64,000 bases of DNA from Lantana camara (Eukaryota; Streptophyta; Magnoliopsida; Lamiales; Verbenaceae). The notes beneath the pieces are model-generated. The model made no database searches. It was given only the letters and a program-made list of their open reading frames with translations, and had not been told where the DNA came from. A program made the translations under genes and the position numbers. The first letter of the stretch is position 1, and each line of letters opens with the position of its first letter. Where the stretch lies: the NCBI GenBank assembly GCA_037501455.1, contig CM074862.1:58745501-58809500 (forward strand), given 5' to 3'. Shown piece by piece: positions 1-10,121 of this stretch.

Positions 1-3
1 AGT

Positions 4-50
4 GAGAGAACCCCGTCTGTCGATCACCAATGAGAGAATCCCCGTCTCTC
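4..50 (-). repeat. GAGAGA hairpin repeat, two units at window edge
   Basis: Two units of the form GAGAGA-AxCCCCG-TCTCTC lie at 4-21 and 32-50, about 28 bp apart. The same motif is repeated seven times at 47141-47332 and five times at 54057-54192, in the same place next to the polypurine tract. The array probably continues to the left of the window. Confidence 0.7.
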
Positions 51-1222
51 ACGCAAATAAAATAAATAATCCCAAAAGAATAATTAAATAAATATTCACA
101 CAGTTATTACGTAAGGAGCAGATAGAAAATATCAATTACCATTTATATGGAAGCAATTAAAAAATAACAAGAAATCGTATACAACAATTATAAAATACAT
201 GATGTGCGTGATATGCATGGTGAAGCGTACCGTTCACCGTGGATTGAAATTCTTGCATTGTAACAATTCGGTTGAATACTTGAGTCTTTGGTTGAGATTT
301 CTTCCTATCGTACTACCATGCCTCAAATTCGCGGCGTATATAATCTGATAACCACTCAATCCTCACTCCGCGCTGAAATTCTTTATCCCTCCTAGCACTA
401 CAGCCCAAACTTTTGGCTCTCGAGTGTATACTTGGTTTCAATTTAATTAACTAACCCCTTCCATAATTTATATTTAGTTTCATCATAAATTATAATTAAC
501 CTTCTCGGATGCTCGGGTATTCATTTAATAGCTCAAGTTCCAATCTTTATTAATCTTCATAGTTTTTCTGACTTCTCATGGAAAAATTCACTAACCGGTA
601 ATCCCTCTTATTCATGTTGGGCTTTCCTCCCAAATTTTACCCTATCTTGTCCCGTCAATTTCGAAGCATTCTCTAATATACTATTTCATCTCCTAAAATA
701 CCCACGTCCTCCGATTTCTTGAAACACTTACACCTTCCGATATCCTATCCTTGCTACTACCACGGTTCGGAGTTTTAGCTCTTGATAGTTACCTCATTTT
801 ATTCTTTTAATGCATTTCTACCTAAATATTTCCTTACCAACATCGATTGAATTGAGTCCCACGTCACCTTCTGTGGTATACGTTAATCCTATCAAGTTGC
901 TATTATCCCGTGTCCTTGTAATAATGCAACACCCTTTTGGTCATTTCACGCAGATTTTGAATGACAACCGCCTTTCTTTGTAGGATTTCCATCTTTGATC
1001 AAACTGTGCTCAATCTGCCCACAGAAGTCATTGTCTCTCCCGTTTTTCATCAAATTCCTTTTAGCTTCAACTCGGCTCAAGATATGCCTACTTATGGTTT
1101 TAGGAGTCTCCATTTTGAGAAACTTTAGGCATACGAGATTTAGGATATTAAGGACTCCTTTCACATGGTTCTGATAGAGGGTTTCAAAAAGAATCCCTTT
1201 TTCTTGAAGTTTCACTTCCCTT

Positions 1223-1244
1223 CCCCCCCCCCCCCCCCCCCCCC
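1223..1244. repeat. poly-C tract (22 C)
   Basis: An uninterrupted run of 22 C, so poly-G in the element's sense strand. It is followed 55 bp later by a run of 19 A (1300-1318). The run lengths may be affected by sequencing error. Confidence 0.8.
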
Positions 1245-2203
1245 AAGTGAGGTCCAAACATCAGCTTCATGTTAGTTCCCGACCGACTCTCCCCTTAAGA
1301 AAAAAAAAAAAAAAAAAACTCCTCGAACTTGTTCTACCATTCCTCAAATCAAATTCTCTTCTTTCTAACTCTCTTGAAATTTGGATTGGTTGTCCCTTTT
1401 GTTAAACCTTTCCTATGACATCTTGTGTAGAACCGGATGACCCAATTGCAAAAGATGACAACTAATGCCAAAAAATATTCCTTTTCCTTCTTGCTTCTGT
1501 AGGACTCAAGTTGAAGCGGCCATGGAACATAAGATGAATAGAGAGGAGGTCATCCTAACAATTAAACACTAAATAATTCATGGTGGGTTAAAATGCTAAT
1601 GCACGTATCATACTTGTAAATAATTTAGAGATGCAGGAGCAATTATATTAATTAGAGACGTGCAGATAAATAAAGAAAGTTAAATAATTTAACAATTTAA
1701 ACAATGTACTTAACATATCAAATATGCAATCTTGAATAACAACTATTGTAACATACGTAAATACGAGGAAAATTAAATTAATACATATATGATGCACGTG
1801 CTTATGAATATATGAACCTGTCACCGTAGTAATGCTAGGCTTTAATCTGGCACCCGTTCCCAGTTGGTCGAATTACAAGCTTGTCTCGAACTGTTGATCA
1901 TTCTGGTTTTCCCAAGGTCTTCTAAATTTCAAATTCTCTTGCCTCAACTCATACATTTCCATAGCTTGATTTTGTTAAAATTTCTTGAACCCAACTCTTT
2001 CCCGATTATCGATGTCTGGGGTTTCCCGAACCTTTACCATAACTAATTCCTTGATCAAAATTTCCTGGTAGTACCTTCTGTAGTTTTATGATCCGAGATG
2101 GTAATTCTTGAATTCAAATGCTTCTACTTTCATGCCGTTGATATCTCGACATTTCTCAAAGAGTTAATCTCTATGGTGGTCCTAGTATCCACCCTAGTTG
2201 TCA

Positions 2204-2299
2204 CTTTGCCTTTCTTTATTGTTTCCATTTGTTGCTCCCTATCTTCCAATTCAGCCTCACAACACGATAATTCAATTTGGATCGGGAAAATAGACTCAA
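2204..2299 (-). pseudogene. open-frame segment conserved in the LARD interior
   Basis: Read on the minus strand this segment is open and resembles the frame at 48909-49169. Shared residues include FPIQ, ELSC, a following EL, and MET then KKGK. About 21 of 31 residues agree, and most nucleotide differences change the amino acid, so selection on the protein is not proven. It could be the remnant of a gag-like or captured coiled-coil coding sequence, or simply slowly diverging non-coding DNA. Confidence 0.3.
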
Positions 2300-3208
2300 T
2301 CCGCCCGAATATAGAATCTCAAGCATCTTGGCTTCTCGTAGACTGGTTGTTCAATTCTTCTAGTTGTGGTGTTATAAGTCTAGATTTGATCGATTTCTTA
2401 AACTTTCCAAATCAATCAGAGCCCTGTTTCAAGATCCGAGGTATCTTAACTCCTCTCCAATTTAGTTCCCAAACTTTTACATCGACCAGAATTACTTGAA
2501 TTACTTTCTTCTCACGCACTGATTTCGATTCCAACTAGCTGAAAATCCTCAACTTACCCACAATTCCGAATATGGAATCATTAGTAACCTGAAATCACCC
2601 TTCACATCTTCTTTGAATTAAATAAATCTCCTAACCCGATTGATATACCACTTTTGTAATATAAGTTCCCACGATTTTTTTCCTATTCCGAACCTTAGCA
2701 CTTGAATCCTAACCCGAGGGAAGAAGTCAATGGCCCTCGAATCCTTGTATGAATTTCCCGGCGTATTTTCTCACCCCTCCACGCTAGGGAAGAGATCTTG
2801 TAGTAGGCTGAGGTTGTCATAACGATTGGCCGTGGTTTGATATCATCTTTGCATCCTATAATTCATAGCTCATTTGGAAATAAATGCATGTGGTTAAGGC
2901 ATGCTCATGTCACATAAATGTTGCCAACAACATGAATTTGATTCAAATGCAACAACTAATTCAAGAAAATTGAGAATAAAACACATTGGACATGTAAATC
3001 TTCAAGCAATGTGAGGTCAATTAGTCGACAACTATGGACAAGAATCCATGCAATACACAAGTTATCAAGCAGTTCAAGTAATTCAAATAATTCAAGTAAT
3101 CAAATAATTTCAAATCAAATCCAAGACTCTCAAGTTAGAAATTAATTCCTATGCCGTACAACTTAGACTTGACATGACACGACACTAGAACCTCGGTTTT
3201 GCAACCGG

Positions 3209-3220
3209 GCTCTGATACCA
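3209..3220 (-). other. primer binding site (initiator tRNA-Met)
   Basis: The minus strand reads TGGTATCAGAGC, the usual plant initiator tRNA-Met primer site. It lies eight bases inside the LTR end at 3229 and sets the orientation of the element as minus. Confidence 0.85.
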
Positions 3221-3228
3221 CCTTAAGA

Positions 3229-4070
3229 TGTAGCACCCTATACGCCAAGGCACCACATCCCCAGCACTATAACTTGGTCCACATATGAAATGGATAATCC
3301 GTACATAAACCAAACATATAGTGAACAGGTGACAATACAAGAAACAATCTAGCTAGGCGGGGCTAAACCCCAATTCATTTAAAACCAATACATGAAAATT
3401 CACAAGCGGAAGCATAATCAATATTATTCTAGGCACCATATTCATCCTATATACATTAAAAGTATTTGTTTCCATCATACCATATATGCAAAATTTCTCT
3501 AAAATATAATAATAACCATAACATGATCAATCTATAAGTATCAGGAATATGAAAATGCGATGCTAGACTCAGCTGGACGACAAGACACAACTCTGACTCC
3601 CGCCTAGCACGCGACTGTGATTACCTGAAAAGTGAGGGTGTCAGTCTACCAAAGACTGAGTGAGGGGCATAAATAATATATAAACACAATTGACATGCAA
3701 GTTATAACCTTAGGTAAAGCATTTGAAAATGAAAATACTATAAGTTCAAGAATGACATATTCTTCGCCAGATTACAACTATCAAATTTAACAATTTCTTT
3801 CAATCAATTTCATTCAATCCGTGGTCCGGCGAGTGAGGGCAATCTCCAACCTTTACACCAATAGTGAACAATACATGCTTGATTTAAGTAATCACGTGAT
3901 CATGCAATTCAATTATAGTGCAATCATGTAGCAGTTTCATGAACCCTTTTCCCTCAGGGTGATGGTGGGTTTGCAAAGCCCAGCCATCCATGACATGGTG
4001 TACATCGGGAATACGACTCCCATGCACGAGATTTTTTCCTCCACCAAACCTCCTGGTGGATTCAGAGGTG
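3229..4070 (-). mobile_element. 5' LTR fragment of the LARD-like element
   Basis: The LTR begins TGTAGCACCC and contains the CAGTCT-N5-AGACTG dyad at 3642-3658, followed by TGAGTGAGG as in the other LTRs of the lineage. Weak similarity to the other LTRs (the boxes around AACCTCC and GAGG) runs to about 4065. It is then abruptly replaced by plus-strand pol sequence. The remaining 2-3 kb of the LTR is missing, so a deletion or recombination joined the two elements here. Confidence 0.7.
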
Positions 4071-6739
4071 ATCCCAAGAAGAAAGATGGAACTCTGAGAA
4101 TGTGCATTGACTACCGGGAGTTGAATCGGATGACTGTAAAGAATAAATATCCTTTACCTAATATAGAAGATTTGTTTGACATGCTACAAGGGTCAAGGGT
4201 GTATTCCAAGCTCGATTTAAGGCAAGGATATTATCAGTTAAAGATTAAGGAAGAAGATATTCCTAAGACAGGATTTAATACTCGGTATGGACATTATGAA
4301 TTTGTGGTGAAGCCATTTGGGTTAACCAATGGGCCGGCAGCTTTTATGGACATGATGCACCGGATTTTTCGGCCCTACCTCGATAAGTTTGTTGTGATCT
4401 TCATTGATGATATTTTGGTATATTCGAGGTCGGAAGAGGATCATGCTCGTCATTTGAGATTGGTATTGGAGACTTTAAGAGATAACCAGCTTTATGCCAA
4501 GTTCAGTAAATGTGAGTTCTGGATTGACAGGGTGAGTTTCTTGGGTCATATTATTTCGAGCAAAGGCTTAGAAGTAGATCCTTCGAAAGTAGAGACAGTT
4601 TCTCAGTGGCAGAGTCCTAAGAATGTCTCCGAGATTCGAAGTTTCTTGGGGTTAGCCGGTTATTATCGAAGATTTGTTAAAGTCTTCTCTAAGATTGCGG
4701 CTCCATTGACCCGATTAACCAAGAAAGAGGTTCAGTTCAAATTGGATGAGAAGTGTGAAGCTAGTTTTCAGCTCTTGAAAGATAAGTTAACTTCTGCACC
4801 GATATTAGTCCACCCGGACGGTATTGAAGGGTTGGTGGTGTATACAGATGCTTCTCATGAAGGCTTAGGTTATGTTTTGATGCAAAATGGGAGAGTAATT
4901 GCTTATGCCTCTATGAAATTGAAAGAGCATGAGAAAAATTATCCCACTCACGACCTTGAACTTGCAGCTGTGATTTTTGCCTTAGGGAAGTGGAGACATT
5001 ATTTGTATGGAACCTCTTTTGAGATTTTTACCGATCATAAGAGCCTACAGTATTTATTTTCTCAGAAGGATTTGAATAGGAGACAACGTCGTTGGATGGA
5101 AACTTTCGAGGATTATGATTGTGTGATTAAGTATCACCCTGGTAAGGTTAACGTGGTCGCGGATGCATTGAGCAGGAAGGCTAGTGTATCTAATTTGAAG
5201 GTAAATATTGGACAACCAATGGAGTTGGTTAAGATAAAGGCTCGTATTGGTAACATCTCAGTACGGCCAGAGTTAAGGCAACAAATATTTGAGGCACAAC
5301 AGACAGATATTGAGATTCAGAAGTTGATTGAAAAGGCTCGATCAGACTCCGAGTGTCCGTTTGGAATCGATGACACGGGAATATTTCGGTTTAAGAACAG
5401 AGTGGTAGTTCCAACGGAGTTAAGAAGAGTTATTTTGGATGAAGCTCATAAAACTGCTTATTCTGTACATCCTGGTGGAAACAAGATGTATCGGGACTTG
5501 AAACAGTATTATTAGTGGAACGGGCTGAAGAGAGATGTAGTGAATTATGTGAAGCAGTATCTGACTTGTCAGTTAGTGAAAACTAAGCATCAGAAGCCGT
5601 CAGGATTATTACAGCCACTACCTATTCCCGAATGGAAATGGGAACAGATAGCAATGGATTTTGTATCGGGTTTACCTAGAGTGAAGGGTGGATTCGATGG
5701 AATTTGGGTAATCGTGGACAGATTGACCAAGTCAGCCCATTTTCTTAAAGTTCGGATGTCAGTTAAGATAGGTAAGTTGGCTAAGAGGTATTGTGATGAG
5801 ATTGTTCGGTTACATGGAGTGCCAGCTAGTATTGTTTCAGACAGGGATCCGAGGTTCACTTCTAGATTTTGGCAAGAATTACAGAAGTGTTTGGGGACCA
5901 AGCTTCAGTTCAGTACAGCCTTTCATCCACAGACGGACGGGCAATCTGAAAGGTTAATCAGATATCTTGAGGATATGTTGAGGGCATGTGCGTTGGATTT
6001 CTCAAGTTCGTGGAATGAACAGTTGCCCTTGATTGAGTTTGTCTACAATAACAGTTATCAAGCTTCAATAGAAATGGCACCGTATGAGTTTCTTTATGGA
6101 AGAAAGTTCCGGTCCCCATTGTTTTTCGATTTAGAAGAATGGGAGTGGAGCAAACAGGAAGGTGTGAAAAGAAAGGATAAGAAAGAGAAACCTTCCAAGG
6201 CTATTCAGGATGCTATCGAAAAGGTTTAAATTATTCGGCAAAGAATGAAAGCAGCTCAAGATCGACAGAAGAGTTATGCAGATAAACGAAGGAAAGATCT
6301 TAAGTTCGAAGTTGGGGATAGAGTGTTCTTGAAAGCCTCACCTCGAAAAGGATTCACCCGAATTGGAAAGAGAGGAAAGCTGAATCCCCGATATTTGGGA
6401 CCTTATAAGATTTTGGAGAGAATCGGAGATACAGCCTACAGATTGGATTTACCTCCAAGTTTAACGGGTATCCACAATGTTTTCCATGTGTCACAACTTC
6501 GGAAATACTATCCCGATGAATCAGTGGTACTACCGGTTGAAGAGGTTGAGCTTGAACCGAATCTCACTTCCGTTCAGAAACCAGTTAAGATTCTGGATCG
6601 TAAATTTCAAGAACTTCGAAACAGACAGTTTTCCTTGGTGAAAGTGTTGTGGTGAAGTGATAAGATGGAGGAAGCCACATGGGAAACGGAAGAGAAAATG
6701 AAGAAGTTCTACCCCGAATTGTTTCCAACCGAGCAATGA
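4071..6739 (+). pseudogene. Ty3/gypsy chromovirus (Tekay-like) pol, 5'-truncated
   Basis: This is a remnant of a polyprotein for retrotransposon replication. The order is reverse transcriptase, RNase H, integrase and a chromodomain-like tail. RT starts at [12 protein letters not shown] (about 4079) and has its catalytic FIDD at 4400-4411. RNase H follows from about 4850 (YTDAS, later TDHKSL, VADALS). The integrase zinc region is near 5440-5580, and the DDE core shows AMDF, SDRDPRF and DGQSE. The C-terminus (EEATWE, then KKFYPELF) resembles the chromodomain of the Tekay group. Gag, protease and the RT N-terminus are absent. The single frame is broken by TAG at 5513, TAA at 6227 and TGA at 6653. 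The first zinc-finger Cys after the two His residues reads Tyr (VKQYLTC). Several of these fit C-to-T decay of methylated sites. The open frame reaches left into the unrelated LTR by chance. Confidence 0.93.
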
Positions 6740-6756
6740 ATCCGAGGACGGATTCT

Positions 6757-6773
6757 CTTTAAGGGGGAGAGGT
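6757..6773 (+). other. polypurine tract of the chromovirus
   Basis: The sequence CTTTAAGGGGGAGAGGT lies directly before the LTR start TGTAACGCCC at 6774. It is the expected primer for plus-strand DNA synthesis. The same tract occurs on the minus strand beside the LARD LTRs at 47083 and 53999. Confidence 0.85.
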
Positions 6774-7957
6774 TGTAACGCCCCGTGTTTTCACACGTGC
6801 AGGTAAGTGTTACGTGCGCATTTACATTTAATTATATGATTTTATATTTTGAATTATTAATTGAATTCGTTTCTAATTTGATTTATTTGTTTAAATTCCA
6901 TATGAATGTCAATGTGAGCTATGAATATACGAATGAAATTGTGAGAATGTGAATTTCGTGAATTCGGTGTTAATTGAATGAAATTACGTGTTTCGTGTAA
7001 TCCGTGGGCTTGATTGTAATTTATTTGAATGTTTTGGACTCAATTGGAAATTGAGTTTGGGCTTAATTGCCACTTTTTGAAAGTTTAGGGACCTATTTGA
7101 ATAATAGGCAACCCTGAACGGTTTTCGCGATATCTTGAGCTCCGGACCTCGAAATCGAGATCCGTAAATGGCGTTGAACTTGTTTCGACGATACCTATAC
7201 TTTGAACTTGACCTTGTACCATTTCGATGTCATTTGAACCTTCGACAACGAACCTTTCTATAGCCTCGACTTTATAACTTGTTTGAACTGTTTCTTAAAC
7301 AAACCGGACTTGGACCGACCCGTATCCTACCCGTTTCCTTACTAAATATCAGCATTTTCTTCCTTGTGCTTCCATTTTTGATCGATCAATTCTTCATCTC
7401 AAGAGACAAGGGAAAAGCTCCAAGAAACCCTCCTTTTGATCAACCAAACTTTGAGCTCAAGATCAATCAATCCTCCATCTCTTTCCAAGGTAATTGATGA
7501 TTTGTATTCTCCATCTCCTTCTCTATCTTTTCATCTATGTATAGCTTGGCTTGAGTGGAGGATTCATGTTGTTTTAAATATGAGCATGAATTGGGGTTTG
7601 ATCTTGAACTTGGGATTTTAATGGTTTAAAGTGAGAGTTGAGGCATGGAAATTGTTGCTTGAAGCTTCCTTATCATTGCTATATCTTTAAATTTCATGTT
7701 GGTGGATTATAGCATGAATTGCCGTTGAAGGAGCTTGAAGCTCCATGTTTGATGATCATGAGAATTGATGATGATTTGGCCAATTTTGAGCATGTATTCT
7801 TGTGTTTTAGCTTGGGTTACATGTTATATATGAATTATATGGATTGAATTCGTGTCTAAGTGTACCTAAGAGCTTCCTTGTTGCTGCCCTGCTTCTCCAA
7901 AGCTTTTCCCTCACGAAACAGAGCTTTTGCTCTGTTTTCTCTTTGAAGACGACGAGC

Positions 7958-8003
7958 TGACACGGCCGTGTCAACTTTGAACTGAAAATGGACACGGCCG
8001 TGT
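7958..8003. promoter_or_regulatory. LTR palindrome array, one pair
   Basis: TGACACGGCCGTGTCA (7958-7973) is a perfect 16-bp palindrome. ACACGGCCGTGT (7992-8003) is a perfect 12-bp palindrome. Their centres are exactly 32 bp apart. The 17-bp spacer ACTTTGAACTGAAAATG is almost the same as the one at 55357-55373 in another LTR whose palindromes have different arms. A binding-site role is inferred. Confidence 0.7.
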
Positions 8004-8072
8004 TGGACTCTCGACTTTTGAATTATGATTGATTTATGACCTCAAGGACTATATGAATGCAAGAATGAAAAG

Positions 8073-8716
8073 TAGGGCTGTCAATGGATCGGATTTTAAT
8101 CCGAATCCGGTCCGAATCCGATCCGAATTTTAACATATTCGTCCGATAAAAATGTCCGATGGATCATATCCGATTATAAATATTCGTTATCCGAAATAAA
8201 TGGAGCGAATATGGAATTAACGAATCCGATCCGTTTAGAATCCGAATCCGATTATATATATAATATTTAATTAAAATAAATTATTTATTAGTACATAATA
8301 TTAAGTAAAATGACTAAAATTATAATTTTCACATAATTATCACTTTAAACAACAATAAAATTTGAATTATTTACTCTAAAAGTATATATTTTCCTTTATT
8401 AATAAGTTTAAGTTAACTTATTTTAAACAAATATAAATAAAATCATCAAATAATCCATTAAATAATTATTATTTATTAATATTATGTAATTATATTAATT
8501 CTTTATATTAAATTTGTTAAATAAAAAAATTAAATTTTATTGCTAATCGGGTCGGATCTTTAATCCGATATAATCCGATCCGATTATACATGGATTCAAA
8601 ATAAATGAATCCGAATCCTATAGGATTCGGATTCGGATCCGGCTGTCGGATCCTCTTGTCGGATTCGGATCCGGAATCCCCTGATCCGGTCCGAATCCGA
8701 CCCGTTGACAGCCCTA
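8073..8716. mobile_element. hAT-like non-autonomous DNA transposon
   Basis: The element is 644 bp with terminal inverted repeats TAGGGCTGTCAA and TTGACAGCCCTA. It is flanked by the 8-bp duplication ATGAAAAG (8065-8072 and 8717-8724), the usual size for the hAT superfamily. Both ends are packed with copies of ATCCGAATCCG and its variants in both orientations, like the subterminal repeats bound by hAT transposases. The middle is about 280 bp of very AT-rich DNA. There is no coding capacity, so it must have moved with a transposase from elsewhere. Confidence 0.9.
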
Positions 8717-10121
8717 ATGAAAAGTATGAATGCTATGAACGTGAACGAATACGATTTTATCGTATATTGAACGAAACTTGATGAATTATGTGTTTAATTG
8801 AATTCCATGGTATTCATGATCATATTTGGACATATTCTTATGTTTCAAGCCTATCATAACATGTCATTGCATAGCCGAGCGTCAAATGTGGTCATAATTG
8901 AGTCTCACACTACCTTTGTCACACAGATATTGACCCAGTGGGAGACGGGGTTGAGCAGTGAGAGCTTTGTCGGGTTCTTTGGTCTACCAGGTGGGTTTTT
9001 CTTCTATTAGTTAAAGATATGACCCCAATATACCCAATGTGCGAGATTTTGGCCAAAGCTATATATATCTATATCGAGTTTTCCAACGAATCAATGTTTT
9101 AAGTGTAAAGCCTTTAATTTGAATATCCTACCAAAAGTTTTGGCGAGAAATGAATGTTCACAATGAATGGGGGCTCGGGACTTAGTGTATTGGTGAACCG
9201 GGGAAGCTTGGGCTGACGGGAATCCACATATACTAGTTCCATCAATTTTGGTAACCTAGACTTCTCTAGGAGATTAGTGAAAGAAGGGGGACCCGCGCTT
9301 TTGGGGATTCATGTACCCCTCTAGCACCAATGAATGAGGGTTCGGGCCTTGCAAACCCGTCCCTAACCGGAGGAAGAAGGAGTATATGAATGATCTAATG
9401 AATGTGCACGAAAGAATGAATGCATGAACGAATGAATGAATGAATGATTAACGAATTACACAAGGTGTTGGTTGGAGATAATGCACTCCCCCTCGCCGGG
9501 CCACAAATGAATTGTTATAATCTTATTCGTTGTATTTTAATTCCCACTTGGGGAAAAATGCCTCTAAACCTCGAATAAGGATTATAGCTTGCATGTATGT
9601 GTTTAAATTCCGCTGTATTATAATATTATGCCTATTTTTATACCCACCAGTCTGTCTAAGACTGAACCCGGAGTTGTTTCAGTTTCTTTTTGCAGGAGGG
9701 AATGTTAGGCGGGATACAAGTCGGAGAAGTCTTGCATAGTGTCTAGCATTTCTTGTCTTTACACTGATTTGTTTATGCTTTTGGTATTTTGGATAATGTA
9801 TTTGAATGGAGCGTACACGTTTGTATTAGAATTACTGATTACTTGAACTTACATGTTGGTACCTAGAGCAGCTCAATATATGGAATACATGTTGGTATCT
9901 AGAGCATATAGCTCAGTATATGGTATATGAATTATTGCTTCCGCTTTTCTGTTACTCTGATTGTTGTTGTTGTTGGGGTTTAAGTGATAGGTTAGTCCCG
10001 CCTGGCTTAGCGAGTGTGTATGTCTCCGTTCGCTATGATTTGGCACGTGTATGGAAATCCATTTCATATACAGGTCAGGTCATGGTGCAGGGGATGTGAC
10101 GTCTCGCGCTCGGGCGTTACA

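Larger units (their letters stand above)
1..3228 (-). mobile_element. internal region of a LARD-like non-autonomous gypsy element (partial)
   Basis: This is the non-coding interior of a minus-strand LTR retrotransposon cut by the window edge. At its high-coordinate end lies an initiator tRNA-Met primer site beside an LTR that starts TGTAGCACCC at 3229. At its low-coordinate end lie the GAGAGA hairpin units that flank the polypurine tract in the related copies at 47083-50000 and 53999-59441. A 96-bp stretch (2204-2299) aligns without gaps to 49028-49123 at about 84% identity by eye. No gag, protease, reverse transcriptase or integrase motif is visible on either strand. Short open frames here are not conserved and are not called as genes. 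I infer dependence on an autonomous Tekay-like element. Confidence 0.75.
6774..10121 (+). mobile_element. 3' LTR of the chromovirus, complete, with a nested element
   Basis: A full LTR from TGTAACGCCCCG to CGGGCGTTACA. It is 3348 bp, or 2696 bp without the inserted hAT-like element and its extra target copy. It carries a pair of palindromes at 7958-8003 about 1.2 kb from its start, and the CAGTCT-N5-AGACTG dyad at 9648-9664. That dyad is followed by a pyrimidine-rich stretch and GCAG, then the conserved TAGGCGGG. The lineage-typical CGTTCGCTA and GGGGATGTGACG boxes precede the 3' end. The 5' LTR of this element is missing. Confidence 0.9.

Noticed and set aside
2098..2499. A 133-codon plus-strand frame
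   Set aside because: It is antisense to the element and composed of shadow sequence opposite a weakly open minus-strand segment. It is not conserved in the sister interiors.
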